A stretch of 64,000 nt of DNA, taken from positions 1 to 64,000 of the forward strand of contig NZ_BMJV01000007.1 of NCBI RefSeq assembly GCF_014643635.1, read 5' to 3'. Source of the DNA: Salipiger pallidus. GTDB taxonomy: Bacteria > Pseudomonadota > Alphaproteobacteria > Rhodobacterales > Rhodobacteraceae. The notes beneath the pieces are model-generated. The model ran no database searches. It had not been told where the DNA came from and saw only the letters and a list, made by a program, of their open reading frames with translations. This document shows positions 39,498-50,380 of the stretch, in pieces (position 1 is the first letter of the stretch; every line of letters starts with the position of its first letter). The position numbers and the translations under genes were made by a program.

Positions 39498-40366
39498 ACA
39501 AAGCGCGCTGCCTCACGCAGCGTCGTCCTGGCCTCGGGGATCCAACCGTCGAACACCGGCCACGCATGGGGCGCATCGGGGTGCTCGCGCAGCGCAACAT
39601 CGCCGCCGAACTCGCGCAACCGCGCCGCCATGCGGCGGGCGTCATCCGCAAGGATCTCGGTGGCGGAATAGTGGATCATCACCGGAGGGCAGTCCGGAAA
39701 GCGCCCGTAGAGCGGTGAGATGCGCGGATCGTCGCGGGCAGCCTTTCCGAGGGTCAGGGCCACCAACTCTTCCATCCGGTCGACCGGCAGATAAGGGTCG
39801 GTATCGGCGTTGTCGCGTAAGCTCTGGCCCGTCATAGTCAGATCGCACCATGGAGAAAAGACCACCGCACATCCCGGCGGCTCGCCCTGCTCGCAGCACC
39901 AGCCCAGAAGCGACAGGGCAAGGCCACCACCGGCGGAATCGCCTGAAAGCGCGATGTTCTCGGGCAAATATCCCAACTCACGGCAGCGGGTCCACGCCTC
40001 CACGGCGGCATTGAAAGGCGCCGGACAGGGGCTATCCGGTGCCAGCGGGTAGGCCGGAGCGCAAACCTCGATGTGCGACAGGCGCGAGAGCCGCGCGATC
40101 AGGCCTTCATGGCTGTAGGGGCTGCCGGTGATGTAGCCGCCACCGTGGAAATAGAGGATCACGCGGTCCGGGCGGCAGGGACATGCACTGATCCAGTGCA
40201 AGTCGCCCGGACGCTCTGCATGCCGGATGCCAGCGGGCCGGCGCAGAAGCCAGCGCGAGCTGAGATCGAAATCCCGCAGGGCCTCTTGCGGCCCCGCAGT
40301 GCGTTCCAGACGTGGCTTGACCAGCGTGCGCAGCAGCAGATTGAGAGCGGCGAGCCGCCGGCTCAT
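39467..40366 (-). CDS. Alpha/beta hydrolase (hormone-sensitive-lipase-like esterase)
   Basis: A 299-residue carboxylesterase of the HSL group. The oxyanion motif [15 protein letters not shown] is near residue 74, the nucleophile elbow [14 protein letters not shown] near 144, and the acid and base are expected in the [13 protein letters not shown] and [11 protein letters not shown] regions. No signal peptide is seen. The natural substrate is unknown. Its start overlaps the gshB stop (ATGA), and its last 31 bases overlap the end of comM on the opposite strand. Confidence 0.9.
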   Translation of the reverse strand: MSRRLAALNLLLRTLVKPRLERTAGPQEALRDFDLSSRWLLRRPAGIRHAERPGDLHWISACPCRPDRVILYFHGGGYITGSPYSHEGLIARLSRLSHIEVCAPAYPLAPDSPCPAPFNAAVEAWTRCRELGYLPENIALSGDSAGGGLALSLLGWCCEQGEPPGCAVVFSPWCDLTMTGQSLRDNADTDPYLPVDRMEELVALTLGKAARDDPRISPLYGRFPDCPPVMIHYSATEILADDARRMAARLREFGGDVALREHPDAPHAWPVFDGWIPEARTTLREAARFVQASLGAIRR

Positions 40367-41298
40367 CCGACCCTGGCTTCGATCGCCTGCCAGATCTTGC
40401 CGGCGATATTGACGCCGTCAAACCGCTCGAGCTCCTGAATGCCGGTGGGCGAGGTCACGTTGATCTCGGTGAGCCACTCGCCGATCACGTCGATGCCCAC
40501 AAAGATCTGCCCCTTTTCCTTCAGGATCGGGCCGATGGCGGCACAGATCTCGCGGTCGCGTTCGGTCAGGGCAACCTTCTCGGGGCGACCTCCCACATGC
40601 ATGTTGGACCGGACCTCACCCTTGGCCGGGACGCGGTTGATTGCGCCAACCGGCTCACCGTCCACGAGGATCACGCGCTTGTCGCCCGCCGTGACTGCCG
40701 GCAGGTATTTCTGCACGATCAGCGGCTCACGCGAAAAGCCGGTAAAGAGCTCGTGGAGCGAGCTCAGGTTGCGGTCATTCTGGTCAAGGCGGAACACCCC
40801 GGCCCCGCCATTGCCGTAGAGAGGCTTGAGAATAACATCCCCGTGCCGTTCCTTGAACTCGCGGATGGTGGCGAGATCGCGCGCGATGGTGGTCGGCGGG
40901 GTCAGCTGCGGAAAGTCGAGCACCAGCAGCTTTTCGGGAAAATTGCGCACCCAGAAAGGATCGTTGACCACAAGCGTGTCCGGCGACAGCCGCCCAAGCA
41001 GGTGGGTCGTGGTGATGTAGTGCATGTCGAAGGGAGGATCCTGCCGCAGCCAGACCACGTCCATGTCCGCAAGGTCGACAAGACGCATCTCGCTCAGTTC
41101 CGCGTGCTCCCCCTGCACGCGCTTGACGCGCAGCGACTGGCCGCGCGCCATGATCCTGCCCTCTTGGAAGGACAGGTTGTCGGGCGTGTAGTAGAACAGC
41201 TCGTGACCACGCTCCTGCGCTTCTTCTGCAAGGCGGAAGGTGCTGTCCGCGTTGATGTTGACCGGACCGATCGGATCCATCTGGAAGGCAATTTTCAT
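40363..41298 (-). CDS. gshB: Glutathione synthetase
   Basis: A 311-residue ATP-grasp ligase that adds glycine to gamma-glutamylcysteine. Signatures are [20 protein letters not shown] at the start, [12 protein letters not shown], the ATP-grasp loop [17 protein letters not shown], and [21 protein letters not shown] near the end with metal ligands. ATG at 41298 is chosen because the family begins there. It is translationally coupled with the downstream esterase. It follows yraN and rsmI on the same strand, a common alphaproteobacterial order. Confidence 0.97.
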   Translation of the reverse strand: MKIAFQMDPIGPVNINADSTFRLAEEAQERGHELFYYTPDNLSFQEGRIMARGQSLRVKRVQGEHAELSEMRLVDLADMDVVWLRQDPPFDMHYITTTHLLGRLSPDTLVVNDPFWVRNFPEKLLVLDFPQLTPPTTIARDLATIREFKERHGDVILKPLYGNGGAGVFRLDQNDRNLSSLHELFTGFSREPLIVQKYLPAVTAGDKRVILVDGEPVGAINRVPAKGEVRSNMHVGGRPEKVALTERDREICAAIGPILKEKGQIFVGIDVIGEWLTEINVTSPTGIQELERFDGVNIAGKIWQAIEARVG

Positions 41299-41388
41299 GG
41301 GCTTTTCCCGCTTAGGCTTTGGCCATACATGGCCCACCACGCCCGCAGTGACAATCCTTGCAGCGCAACGCGCGCGCCGAGGTGACGG

Positions 41389-41844
41389 TCAGAGAAACGC
41401 GTTTTCCAGAACGCGTATCATCCCATGGGTATTGAGCAGCGCCACGTCAAACCGCATTTCTGTCAGCGAGCCCGTGGGCTGATCACCCACAAATTCCTCG
41501 GCAGCCTTCATGACACGGCGGATCTGGTGGCGCGAGAGCCGCTCGATCGCCCGATCGAAGCTACGGCTTTTCTTGACTTCGACGAAGACGAAACCGTCGC
41601 CATCACAGAACACCAGGTCGATCTCGCCGGCCTTGCCCCGCCACCTCCGGGCGACAAGAGGGTACCCCCGCCGTTCGTAATCCCGGGCGACTTGCACTTC
41701 TGCAGACAGACCGGCGTGGTAGCCCATCGCGCCGCGATCTGCGCGTGCCCGGCGTGTATCGGAGATCGGCGCGCGAGGAGCCGGAGAAGGGCGCGGCACA
41801 ACAACCGGATCTGCAAAATCGAATGCGAGCTGGTGGGCGGTCAT
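41389..41844 (-). CDS. YraN/UPF0102 family endonuclease-like protein
   Basis: A 151-residue protein with the UPF0102 core of about 105 residues at its C-terminus: SAEVQVARDYERRGY, then WRGKAGEIDLVF and FVFVEVKKS, the acidic-lysine layout of PD-(D/E)XK nucleases. The first 45 residues are polar, Pro/Arg-rich and not part of the domain. The function is unknown, although Holliday-junction resolvase folds are related. It lies 45 bases after rsmI, its frequent neighbour. The start may be internal, because the extension is long for the family. Confidence 0.88.
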   Translation of the reverse strand: MTAHQLAFDFADPVVVPRPSPAPRAPISDTRRARADRGAMGYHAGLSAEVQVARDYERRGYPLVARRWRGKAGEIDLVFCDGDGFVFVEVKKSRSFDRAIERLSRHQIRRVMKAAEEFVGDQPTGSLTEMRFDVALLNTHGMIRVLENAFL

Positions 41845-41889
41845 GACGTCACTCCTGCTTCAACTCCGGAGCCGCACCGCGTACCCGGT

Positions 41890-42762
41890 CTAATCGTTTT
41901 GCGCCCGCTCCTTCGCCAACTCCATGGCGCGCTGGTAGGCGGCGCGCCGCTTGACGCCCAGCATTCGGGACACCGTATCGGCGGCATCTCGCACCGACAT
42001 CGTGTCGAGCGCGGCCTCCAGAGAGCTGTCTAGATCAGATTCGCTAATTTTCTCCGAACTTCCGCGGCCGATCAGCACGACGATCTCTCCCTTGGTGGGA
42101 TCCTCGGCATAGAATTCGGCAAGTTCGGCGAGGCTGCCGCTGCGGCATTCCTCGAAGCGCTTGGTCAGCTCGCGGCAAACTGCGGCGTGCCGGTCGCCAC
42201 CCAACGTCGCGGCCGCATCCGCCAGCATCGCACCGATGCGGCGAGGTGATTCGTAGAACGCCAGCGTTGCCGGGATCTGCGCAAGTTCTGACAGGGCCTT
42301 GCGCCGCGCGCCGGCGGCATTGGGCAGAAAGCCCGCGAACATGAAGCGGTCTGTCGGCAGGCCCGCGACGGTCAGGGCTGCGATCACCGCCGCCGCGCCC
42401 GGCGCGGTGGTCACCGGCAGATCCTCTTCCCGCGCCGCACGGACGAGGTCGAAGCCCGGGTCCGAGATCATCGGCGTTCCGGCCTCGGACGCATAGGCGA
42501 CGGTGTGCCCCTCGCGCAGCGCTTCGAGCAGCTTGGGGCGTGCCCGGTCGCCGTTGTGCTCATGGTAGGACAGGCACGGCCTCTCCCCCAGCGGCACGCC
42601 GTGGATCTCAAGCAGTCGGCGCAGGGACCGCGTGTCCTCTGCCGCGAGCACATCCGCGTGGCGCAGGACGTCGAGTGCCCTCAGCGTGATATCCCGCGCG
42701 TTTCCGATAGGGACCGCAACCATGTGCAGTCCCGGCGCGATTTTGCCTTTTCCGGGATTCAT
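41890..42762 (-). CDS. rsmI: 16S rRNA 2'-O-ribose C1402 methyltransferase
   Basis: A 290-residue tetrapyrrole-methylase-fold enzyme that methylates C1402 of 16S rRNA with RsmH in the decoding centre. Motifs include LHMVAVPIGNARDITLRALDVLRHAD, LAAEDTRSLRRLLEIHG, VAYASEAGTPMISDPGF and TAPGAAAVIAALTVAGL. A C-terminal helical domain ends the protein. It starts divergently from the LppC-type lipoprotein gene, 88 bases away, and leads yraN and gshB. Confidence 0.96.
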   Translation of the reverse strand: MNPGKGKIAPGLHMVAVPIGNARDITLRALDVLRHADVLAAEDTRSLRRLLEIHGVPLGERPCLSYHEHNGDRARPKLLEALREGHTVAYASEAGTPMISDPGFDLVRAAREEDLPVTTAPGAAAVIAALTVAGLPTDRFMFAGFLPNAAGARRKALSELAQIPATLAFYESPRRIGAMLADAAATLGGDRHAAVCRELTKRFEECRSGSLAELAEFYAEDPTKGEIVVLIGRGSSEKISESDLDSSLEAALDTMSVRDAADTVSRMLGVKRRAAYQRAMELAKERAQND

Positions 42763-42850
42763 CTCTGGACCCGCCCCCCTGCTAGACTATGATCGTTCCC
42801 AAACTTGCACGGGACAAACCCGTGCCCGTAAGCGAGGGAGTTACTCCGAC

Positions 42851-44035
42851 ATGTTCGCCGTTTTGACCAGCGCCCGCAAGGCGCTCTCTGCCGCTGCCCT
42901 GGCTTCTGCTGGGCTGCTCGCCGCCTGTGACATCCCAAACGTGTCTGACATGGCGGGCACCGCAGGCAGGGGAGGTCCGCAGATCGATCCGAACCAGTCG
43001 GTTCGCGTCGCCCTTCTCATCCCCCAGAGCGATTCCGGCGCCGGTGCCATCGCCCGCGATCTTGAGAATGCCGCCCGCCTCGCCATCCGCGATCTCGACG
43101 GCGTCACGATCGACCTTGCGGTCTACGACACCGCCGGGTCGGGCGCACAGGCCGCCCAGCAGGCACAGCTTGCCGTGGATCAGGGCGCGCGCATCATCCT
43201 CGGGCCGCTGCGCGGCGAGGTTGCCGTCGAGGCGTCCAAGGCGGTCGCCGACGAGGGCGTCAATGTGCTGTCCTTCTCGAACAATTCGTCCATCGCCGGG
43301 GGCAATCTCTTCGTGCTCGGGCCGACCTTCCGCAACACCGCGGACCGCTTGATGGGCTATGCCCGCAAGCAGGGTCAGAAAAACGTCGCCATCCTGCATT
43401 CCGATGACGTTCCTGGCCAGTTCGGCCGAACCGCCATCCAGCAGGCGGCGTCCAGCAATGGCATCAAAGTCGCCGGCATCCAGCCCTACCCGCTGAGCGT
43501 CGAGGGCGTGACCGAAGCGGCCCGTGGTCTCGGCGCCGCAGCGCCTGGCGCGGATTCGGTGTTCATCACAACCGATGCCACCAACGCCGCCATGCCGATC
43601 ATTCTCGACACCCTGCCCGAAAGCGGGCTCGACCCGGCACAGATCCAGTACATCGGCCTGACCCGCTGGGACGTGAAGCCGGAGCTCTTCAGCTACCCCG
43701 GTGCCGAAGGTGCATGGTTCACCTTGCCCAACCAGTCCATGCAGCAGAGCTTCCAGCAGCGCTACAGCGCCGCCTACGGCAGCTCGCCCCACCCACTTGC
43801 CGGGCTTGCCTTCGACGGCATCGCCGCCATCGGCGCTCTGGTGGAACAGGGCCGCAGCGATGCACTGACCGGGCGCGCACTGACGCAATCGGCTGGTTTC
43901 CAGGGCACGGGCGGTGTATTCCGTCTGAAATCGGACGGCACCAATGAGCGCGGCCTCGCGGTCGCCACGGTGCGCAACAACCAGATGGTGATCCTTGACC
44001 CTGCCCCCTCCAGCTTCCGCGGCGCGGGATTCTGA
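42851..44035 (+). CDS. LppC-type penicillin-binding protein activator lipoprotein
   Basis: A 394-residue lipoprotein with lipobox LLAAC (Cys20) and a type I periplasmic-binding fold. The opening VRVALLIPQSDSGAGAIARDLENAARLAIRD matches LppC/LpoA-like proteins of this clade. The later FNNSSIAGG-type loop (VLSFSNNSSIAGGNLFVLG) and LTRWDVKPELFSYPGAEGAWF are also conserved. LpoA activates PBP1A in E. coli, but here a peptidoglycan role is only inferred. ATG at 42851 starts the signal peptide, with GAGGGAG 11 bases upstream. The stop is 19 bases before glnD. Confidence 0.9.
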   Translation: MFAVLTSARKALSAAALASAGLLAACDIPNVSDMAGTAGRGGPQIDPNQSVRVALLIPQSDSGAGAIARDLENAARLAIRDLDGVTIDLAVYDTAGSGAQAAQQAQLAVDQGARIILGPLRGEVAVEASKAVADEGVNVLSFSNNSSIAGGNLFVLGPTFRNTADRLMGYARKQGQKNVAILHSDDVPGQFGRTAIQQAASSNGIKVAGIQPYPLSVEGVTEAARGLGAAAPGADSVFITTDATNAAMPIILDTLPESGLDPAQIQYIGLTRWDVKPELFSYPGAEGAWFTLPNQSMQQSFQQRYSAAYGSSPHPLAGLAFDGIAAIGALVEQGRSDALTGRALTQSAGFQGTGGVFRLKSDGTNERGLAVATVRNNQMVILDPAPSSFRGAGF

Positions 44036-44054
44036 CAACCTGAAGCAATACCCG

Positions 44055-46805
44055 ATGCCGGACGACCTGATCGCGCCGGCATCGGACATCTTCGACGTTC
44101 CTGCCGTGCGCGACCGGCTTTTCGCTGCCGCGCACGATGCAGACACCGAAGCGCAGGTGCGCGCCGCAGCGGTGCAGATCCTGTCCGAGGCCCGCAAGAC
44201 CGGCCGCGATGTCATCGCCACCGCCTTTTCCGCCCGCCCCCGTGCCGCATTCGCCACCACCGAAGCCTACGCCTGGCTGACCGACTGCTGCGTGCGGCTG
44301 GTGTTCGAACTCGCCACCACCCACCTGCATCCACTCAACAATCCCACGGAAGGCGAGCGCCTGACCATGATGGCGGTCGGCGGCTATGGCCGCGGCGAGA
44401 TGGCGCCTCAATCGGACGTGGACCTGCTGTTTCTGACCCCGTGGAAGATCACTCCCTGGGCAGAGAGCGTCATCGAGTCGATGCTCTACATCCTGTGGGA
44501 TCTGAAGCTGAAGGTGGGTCACGCCTCGCGCACCGTGCGTGATTGCCTCCGCCTCGGGGCCGAGGATTACACCATCCGCACGGCCTTGCTGGAAACCCGG
44601 TTCCTGATCGGGCACGAACCGCTCGCCCGCGAGCTGGAAACGCGCCTCTGGAAAGACCTATTCAAGGGCACCGAGAAGGCATTCGTCGCCGCCAAGCTCG
44701 AAGAGCGCGGCGCGCGTCACCAGAAGCAGGGCCTGCGCTACGTGGTCGAGCCCAACGTCAAGGAAGGCAAGGGCGGGCTGCGCGATCTGCAGTCGCTCTA
44801 CTGGATCACCAAGTACATCCACCACACCGACGACGCCGAGGAACTGGTGCGGCTCGGGGTCTTCCGCCGCGAGGAATACGCGCTGTTCATGCGCGCCGAG
44901 GAATTCCTCTGGGCGGCCCGCTGCCATCTGCATCTGGCAGCCGGCCGCGCGGTAGAGCAACTGAGCTTTGACATGCAGGTCGAGGTGGCGGACCGCATGG
45001 GCTATGTCGACAAGGGCGGCCGCCGCGCGGTGGAATGGTTCATGCAGGACTATTTCCGCCACGCCACGGCGGTGGGCGACCTGACACGAATCTTCCTCAG
45101 CGCGCTTGAGGCCGAGCACCAGAAGGACGCCCCCCTGCTCACCCGCATGTTCAAGCGCGGCCCGCATGTCAAACCCGGCTACAAGGTGGTCAACAACCGC
45201 CTGGCCATCGCCGACGACGCGGCCTTCCTCGCGGACAAGCTGAACCTTCTGCGCTACTTCGAGGAAGGGCTGCGCACCGGTCTCCTGCTGCACCCCAACG
45301 GCATGCGGCTGGTCAAGGCCAACCTTCATCTCATCGACGACGAGATGCGCGGCGACCGCGAGGCCCGGCGCATCTTCCTCGACCTGCTGCTCAAACACGG
45401 CAACCCGGAACGCTCGCTCCGGCGGATGAACGAGCTCAACATGTTGGGCGCCTTCATTCCGGAATTCGAGCCGATCGTCGCGATGATGCAGTTCAACATG
45501 TATCACAGCTACACCGTGGACGAGCACACCATCCAGTGCATCCGCCACCTGTCCGAGATCGAACATGGCGAGCTGGTCGAGGAACTTCCCGTCGCCTCCG
45601 AGATCCTCAACGAGGGCGTGAACCGCAAGGTTCTCTATATCGCGCTGCTGCTGCATGACATCGGCAAGGGCCGGGACGAGGATCACGCGGTGCTGGGGGC
45701 GCAGATCTCGCGCCGGGTGACCGCGCGGCTGGGCCTGTCGAAACAGGAATGCGCCACCGTCGAATGGCTGGTGCGCTACCACCTGCTGATGTCTGACATG
45801 GCGCAGAAACGCGACATCGCCGACCCGCGCACCGTGCGCGATTTCGCCAAGGCGGTGCAGACCAAGGAACGGCTCGACCTGCTGACCGTTCTGACCGTCT
45901 GTGACATCCGCGGGGTCGGGCCAGCGGTCTGGAACAACTGGAAGGCCGCGCTGCTGCGCGCGCTCTACCGTCAGACCCGCCGCGCGCTCGAGGACGGGAT
46001 GGAGGCGCTGAACCGCGAGAACCGCGGCGCCGAGGCCAAGAAGGCCCTGCGCGAGGCGCTGACGGACTGGGATGCCAAGGACCTGCGCGCCGAAACAGGC
46101 CGCCATTACGATCCCTACTGGCAAGGCCTGCACGTCACCGCCCACGTGGTCTTTGCGCAGCTTCTCAAGGGCATCTCCGACGACGAGATCCGCATCGACA
46201 TCCACCCTGACGAGGACCGCGATGCCACCCGCGTCTGCTTTGCCCTTGCCGATCACCCCGGCATCTTCGCGCGGCTGGCGGGCGCCTTGTCGCTGGTCGG
46301 GGCCAACGTGGTCGATGCGCGCACCTTCACCTCGAAGGACGGCTTTGCCACGGCGGCCTTCTGGATCCAGGACAGTGAGGGATCGCCCTACGAATCCGAA
46401 CGCATCCCGCGCCTGCGCGACATGATCCGCAAGACCCTTCTGGGCGAGGTCAAACCCCGTGAGGCACTGCTGTCACGTGGCAAGATCAAAAAGCGCGAGA
46501 AGGCTTTCACCGTGCCGACCTCGATCGCATTCGACAACGAAGGGTCTGAGATCTACACCATCATCGAGGTCGACACCCGCGACCGTCCAGGGCTGCTCTA
46601 TGACCTGACGCGCACCCTGTCGGAAAGCAACGTCTACATCTCGAGCGCAGTGATCGCGACCTTCGGTGAACAGGTGGTGGACACGTTCTACGTCAAGGAC
46701 ATGTTCGGGCTGAAGTTCTACACCCCGTCCAAGCAGAAGACGCTGGAACGCCGCCTGCGCGAGGCAATGAAGGCCGGGGCCGAACGCATCCTCAGCAACT
46801 CGTGA
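44055..46805 (+). CDS. glnD: Bifunctional PII uridylyltransferase / uridylyl-removing enzyme
   Basis: A 916-residue nitrogen sensor that uridylylates PII when glutamine is low and reverses this when it is high. The nucleotidyltransferase domain has GGYGRGEMAPQSDVDLLFLT and EGKGGLRDLQSLYWI. The HD domain has DEHTIQCIRHLSEIEHG and LLHDIGKGRDEDHAV. Two ACT domains (from about residues 725 and 840, the second with DTRDRPGLLYDLTRTLSE) bind glutamine. ATG at 44055 is preferred. An in-frame TTG at 43995 lies inside the previous gene. Confidence 0.96.
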   Translation: MPDDLIAPASDIFDVPAVRDRLFAAAHDADTEAQVRAAAVQILSEARKTGRDVIATAFSARPRAAFATTEAYAWLTDCCVRLVFELATTHLHPLNNPTEGERLTMMAVGGYGRGEMAPQSDVDLLFLTPWKITPWAESVIESMLYILWDLKLKVGHASRTVRDCLRLGAEDYTIRTALLETRFLIGHEPLARELETRLWKDLFKGTEKAFVAAKLEERGARHQKQGLRYVVEPNVKEGKGGLRDLQSLYWITKYIHHTDDAEELVRLGVFRREEYALFMRAEEFLWAARCHLHLAAGRAVEQLSFDMQVEVADRMGYVDKGGRRAVEWFMQDYFRHATAVGDLTRIFLSALEAEHQKDAPLLTRMFKRGPHVKPGYKVVNNRLAIADDAAFLADKLNLLRYFEEGLRTGLLLHPNGMRLVKANLHLIDDEMRGDREARRIFLDLLLKHGNPERSLRRMNELNMLGAFIPEFEPIVAMMQFNMYHSYTVDEHTIQCIRHLSEIEHGELVEELPVASEILNEGVNRKVLYIALLLHDIGKGRDEDHAVLGAQISRRVTARLGLSKQECATVEWLVRYHLLMSDMAQKRDIADPRTVRDFAKAVQTKERLDLLTVLTVCDIRGVGPAVWNNWKAALLRALYRQTRRALEDGMEALNRENRGAEAKKALREALTDWDAKDLRAETGRHYDPYWQGLHVTAHVVFAQLLKGISDDEIRIDIHPDEDRDATRVCFALADHPGIFARLAGALSLVGANVVDARTFTSKDGFATAAFWIQDSEGSPYESERIPRLRDMIRKTLLGEVKPREALLSRGKIKKREKAFTVPTSIAFDNEGSEIYTIIEVDTRDRPGLLYDLTRTLSESNVYISSAVIATFGEQVVDTFYVKDMFGLKFYTPSKQKTLERRLREAMKAGAERILSNS

Positions 46806-46810
46806 CCCAA

Positions 46811-46836
46811 GCGCCCGCCGCCCCTCGCGGCGGGCA
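46811..46836. terminator. Strong GC hairpin after glnD
   Basis: GCCCGCCGC and GCGGCGGGC pair around a short loop only six bases after the glnD stop. No T-run follows, so it may pause or process transcripts rather than terminate them. The remaining bases up to hisS hold no gene. Confidence 0.45.
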
Positions 46837-47027
46837 CCGCGCATGGACTTGCGCGACGCGCGAAACCGGTGGATCCGCGCAACTGATGCCGACCTTGTTC
46901 CTGCGCGGCGGGCGCAGATGGCACCCTGGCCCCGCAAGCGGGCCGCCTAAATACATGGGCCTCGGTTGCCTCGGGGCGGCGCTCGGGCTAAGGGATGCGC
47001 GCAATCCGGGAAGCCCAGGAGCCAGTC

Positions 47028-48545
47028 ATGGCCAAAGAGAAGAAAGCCCCTCGTCCCAAGGCGCAGACGCCCAAGGGATTCCGCGACTATTTCGGTGCCG
47101 AAGTCACCGAGCGCAGCGACATGCTGCGCGCCATCGCCGGGGTGTACCATCGATACGGCTTCGAGGCGCTGGAATCGAGCGCGGTCGAGACCGTCGAGGC
47201 GCTCGGCAAGTTCCTTCCCGACGTGGACCGCCCCAACGAGGGCGTCTTCGCATGGCAGGACGAAGACGAGAGTTGGATGGCCCTGCGCTATGACCTCACG
47301 GCGCCGCTGGCGCGGGTCTATGCCCAGCACCGCAACGATCTGCCCCTGCCCTACCGCCGCTTTGCCATGGGGCCGGTTTGGCGCAACGAAAAGCCCGGGC
47401 CGGGCCGCTTCCGCCAGTTCTACCAGTGCGATGCGGACACCGTGGGTGCGGCATCGGTCGCGGCGGATGCCGAGATCTGCGCGATGCTGTCGGACACCCT
47501 CGAGGTCGTCGGCATTCCGCGCGGCGATTACCTCGTGCGGGTCAATAACCGCAAGGTTCTGAACGGTGTGCTCGAGGCGATGGGTGTGGCGGACGAAGGC
47601 CAGCAGGCCGCCGTCCTGCGCACCATCGACAAGTTCGACAAGGTCGGAGAGGCGGGCGTGCGCGAGCTGCTCGGCAAGGGCCGCCTTGATGCGTCGGGCG
47701 CCTATATCGACGGCGTGGGCCTGTCGGACGCGCAGGCAGAGCCGGTCTTGGCTTTCCTGACCTCCAAGGGCGCGGATGCCGCCGCCACCGTCGCCAACCT
47801 GCGCGCCGCCATCGGCTCCAGCCAGATCGGTGCCGAGGGTGTGGACGAGCTTGAGGAAATCGGCGCGCTGCTCGCCGCGCAGGGCTATGGCTCGGACCGG
47901 ATCGAGATCGACCCATCGGTGGTGCGTGGCCTCGGCTACTACACCGGCCCCGTGTTCGAGGCCGAGCTGACCTTCGAGATCCTCGACGAGAAGGGCCGCA
48001 AGCGCCAGTTCGGCTCGGTCGCGGGCGGCGGGCGTTACGACGACCTCGTGAAGCGCTTCACTGGGCAGGCCGTGCCGGCCACCGGCGTGTCCATCGGTGT
48101 CGACCGGCTGCTGGCCGCGCTGCGCGAGAAGGGCCGCATCGGCTCTACCGTGCAGGGCCCCGTCGTGGTCACCGTCATGGACAAGGCCCGCATGGCCGAC
48201 TACCAGGCCATCGTCTCTGAACTGCGCAACAACGGCATCCGGGCCGAGGTCTATCTTGGCAACCCCAAGAACTTCGGCAACCAGCTGAAATACGCGGACA
48301 AGCGCAACTCGCCGGTCGCCATCATCGAAGGCGGTGACGAGAAAGAGCGCGGCGTGGTGCAGATCAAGGACCTCGTCCTCGGGGCCAAGCTGGCGCAGGA
48401 CGCCACTCTCGAAGAGTGGAAGGAGCGGCCCAGCCAGTACGAGGTTCCGCGCAGCGAGATGATCGCAAAGGTCCGGGAGATCCTGTCGCAATGGCAGTCG
48501 CAGCCGAGTTCTTCCAATGAGGTTCCTGAGGGAACAAGGGAATGA
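47028..48545 (+). CDS. hisS: Histidyl-tRNA synthetase
   Basis: A 505-residue class II synthetase. Motif 1 lies in [20 protein letters not shown], motif 2 in [26 protein letters not shown], and motif 3 in [13 protein letters not shown]. The histidine-binding [11 protein letters not shown] block is present. The C-terminal anticodon-binding domain runs from about residue 375. ATG at 47028 follows AGGAG at six bases, and the eleven codons before it are not needed. Its stop overlaps the hisZ start, coupling tRNA charging to histidine synthesis genes. Confidence 0.97.
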   Translation: MAKEKKAPRPKAQTPKGFRDYFGAEVTERSDMLRAIAGVYHRYGFEALESSAVETVEALGKFLPDVDRPNEGVFAWQDEDESWMALRYDLTAPLARVYAQHRNDLPLPYRRFAMGPVWRNEKPGPGRFRQFYQCDADTVGAASVAADAEICAMLSDTLEVVGIPRGDYLVRVNNRKVLNGVLEAMGVADEGQQAAVLRTIDKFDKVGEAGVRELLGKGRLDASGAYIDGVGLSDAQAEPVLAFLTSKGADAAATVANLRAAIGSSQIGAEGVDELEEIGALLAAQGYGSDRIEIDPSVVRGLGYYTGPVFEAELTFEILDEKGRKRQFGSVAGGGRYDDLVKRFTGQAVPATGVSIGVDRLLAALREKGRIGSTVQGPVVVTVMDKARMADYQAIVSELRNNGIRAEVYLGNPKNFGNQLKYADKRNSPVAIIEGGDEKERGVVQIKDLVLGAKLAQDATLEEWKERPSQYEVPRSEMIAKVREILSQWQSQPSSSNEVPEGTRE

Positions 48546-49627
48546 TTAGCATCGCTGAAGAGCGCGCCGAGGCAGTCCGCCTGCGCGCCCGCTTCGTAGA
48601 GGAAGGCGCACAGAACGTCGACTGTGCCATCCTGCAACCGGCGGAAACGCTGCTGGACCTCTACGGTGAGGACATTCGCGCCCGCGCCTATGTCACCCAT
48701 GACCCCGCACGCGGCGAGGTTATGCTCCGCCCGGACTTCACGGTTCCAGTGGTGCAGATGCACATGGAAACCCGCGCCGCCCCCGCCCGCTACACCTATT
48801 GCGGCGAGGTCTTCCGCCGCCAGGAGGACGATCCGGACCGCGCTTCGGAATATTTCCAGGTGGGCTACGAGCTTTTCGCCGACCGCTCTCCGGCGCAGGC
48901 CGATGCCGAGGTCTTTGCCATCTTCGCCGACGTCCTTGCCCCGCACGGGCTGCGGGCGGTGACCGGCGATATCGGCATTCTTGCCTCTGCGGTGCAGACC
49001 TTGGAAATCTCCGAGCCGCGCCGTGCCGCACTGATGCGGCACATTTGGCGGCCCCGGCGCTTCCGTGCGCTGCTCGATCGCTACTCGGGCCGCACCCCGC
49101 CCCCGAACGCCCGCAAGGCGCTGCTCAAGGCCGAGGACCCGTTGAGGGACGCCGGTCCGATGATCGGCCTGCGTTCTGAGGCCGAGATAGCTGCCCGCAT
49201 AGACGCCCTGCGCGCTGATGCCGCCGAAGGCCCGCTCTGCCGCAGCCAGGTCGAGTTGATCGACACGGTGCTGTCGGTGCGCGAAACCTGCCCCTTCGCG
49301 CTCGAGCATCTGCACGACATCGCCGTGGACCTGCCGGGTCTTACCCCGGCGGTCGAGCGGTTCGAGGCGCGCTGTGATGCCATGGCGGCGCGCGGCGTCG
49401 ATGTGGACGCTCTGGAGTTCGAGGCAAGCTATGGCCGCACCTCGATGGAATATTACGACGGCTTCGTCTTCGGCTTCCTGCAACCGGGCCGCCCGGACCT
49501 GCCCCCCATCGCCACCGGCGGGCGCTACGACGCGCTGACCGAACGCCTGGGACAAGGCCGCGCCGCACCGGCAGTGGGCGGGGTGATACGTCCGGGGCTG
49601 CTGCTTCAGATGGGAGGCCGGGCATGA
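48542..49627 (+). CDS. hisZ: ATP phosphoribosyltransferase regulatory subunit
   Basis: A 361-residue HisS-like protein without aminoacylation function. It forms a hetero-octamer with short HisG and carries the histidine feedback site. The class II core is recognisable ([61 protein letters not shown]), and no anticodon-binding domain follows. ATG overlaps the hisS stop by four bases, and its own stop overlaps hisG the same way. Confidence 0.94.
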   Translation: MISIAEERAEAVRLRARFVEEGAQNVDCAILQPAETLLDLYGEDIRARAYVTHDPARGEVMLRPDFTVPVVQMHMETRAAPARYTYCGEVFRRQEDDPDRASEYFQVGYELFADRSPAQADAEVFAIFADVLAPHGLRAVTGDIGILASAVQTLEISEPRRAALMRHIWRPRRFRALLDRYSGRTPPPNARKALLKAEDPLRDAGPMIGLRSEAEIAARIDALRADAAEGPLCRSQVELIDTVLSVRETCPFALEHLHDIAVDLPGLTPAVERFEARCDAMAARGVDVDALEFEASYGRTSMEYYDGFVFGFLQPGRPDLPPIATGGRYDALTERLGQGRAAPAVGGVIRPGLLLQMGGRA

Positions 49628-50316
49628 CCTTGAAGCTGGGTGTACCGTCCAAGGGGCGGTTGATGGAAAAAACCTTCGACTGGTTCGGCGCCCGAGGCAT
49701 CGCCCTGTCGCGCACCGGGTCCGACCGGGAATATTCCGGCGCGGTCGACGGGATCGAGGGCGTGGAGCTTGTGCTTCTGTCCGCCGGAGAAATCCCGCGC
49801 GAGCTGTCGGCGGGGCGCATCCACCTTGGCGTCACCGGCACCGACCTGGTGCGCGAAAAGCTGGTGCAGTGGGAACAGAAGGTCGAGCCGCTGGCCGAGC
49901 TTGGCTTTGGCCATGCGGACCTCATCATCGCGGTGCCTGCCGCGTGGGTTGACGTCACGACGCTCGACGATCTCGACGCGGTGGCCGCCGCCTTCCGGGA
50001 CCGGCACGGCTTCCGCCTGCGGATCGCGACGAAATACCACCGGCTTGTGCGCGAACACCTGCGCCGGGGCGGCGTGTCCGACTATCAGCTTGTCGACAGC
50101 CAGGGCGCGACCGAGGGCACCGTCAAGAACCTCACCGCCGAGGCCATCGCCGACATCACCTCCACCGGCGAGACGCTGAGGGCCAACCACCTCAAGGTGC
50201 TTGACGAAGAGCCGGTGCTGCGCAGCCAGGCCACCCTGTTCCGCTCGCGCAAGGCGCCCATGGCGGGCACCGACCGCGACGCGCTGCGCGAGCTCGAGGA
50301 GATGCTGGGGGTCTAA
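49624..50316 (+). CDS. hisG: ATP phosphoribosyltransferase catalytic subunit, short form
   Basis: A 230-residue enzyme for the first step of histidine synthesis, joining ATP and PRPP. It is the short form, lacking the C-terminal regulatory domain, which explains the adjacent hisZ. Visible motifs are LGVPSKGRLMEKTFDWF, LLSAGEIPRELSAG, HLGVTGTDLVREKL and the PRPP-binding DSQGATEGTVKNLTAE loop. ATG overlaps the hisZ stop. A terminator follows 32 bases downstream. Confidence 0.96.
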   Translation: MTLKLGVPSKGRLMEKTFDWFGARGIALSRTGSDREYSGAVDGIEGVELVLLSAGEIPRELSAGRIHLGVTGTDLVREKLVQWEQKVEPLAELGFGHADLIIAVPAAWVDVTTLDDLDAVAAAFRDRHGFRLRIATKYHRLVREHLRRGGVSDYQLVDSQGATEGTVKNLTAEAIADITSTGETLRANHLKVLDEEPVLRSQATLFRSRKAPMAGTDRDALRELEEMLGV

Positions 50317-50347
50317 GACCCACCCCACGCCCATGGTGAGTGAAAAA

Positions 50348-50380
50348 AGGCCGCGCCGCCGGGCGCGGCCCGTTTCTTTT
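50348..50380 (+). terminator. Rho-independent terminator after hisSZG
   Basis: GGCCGCGCC and GGCGCGGCC pair around GCCG, preceded by AAAAAA and followed by a T-rich run. It closes the hisS-hisZ-hisG operon. Confidence 0.88.

Noticed and set aside
44658..46256. A 532-codon minus-strand frame inside glnD
   Set aside because: Antisense shadow. The plus strand encodes all GlnD motifs continuously.
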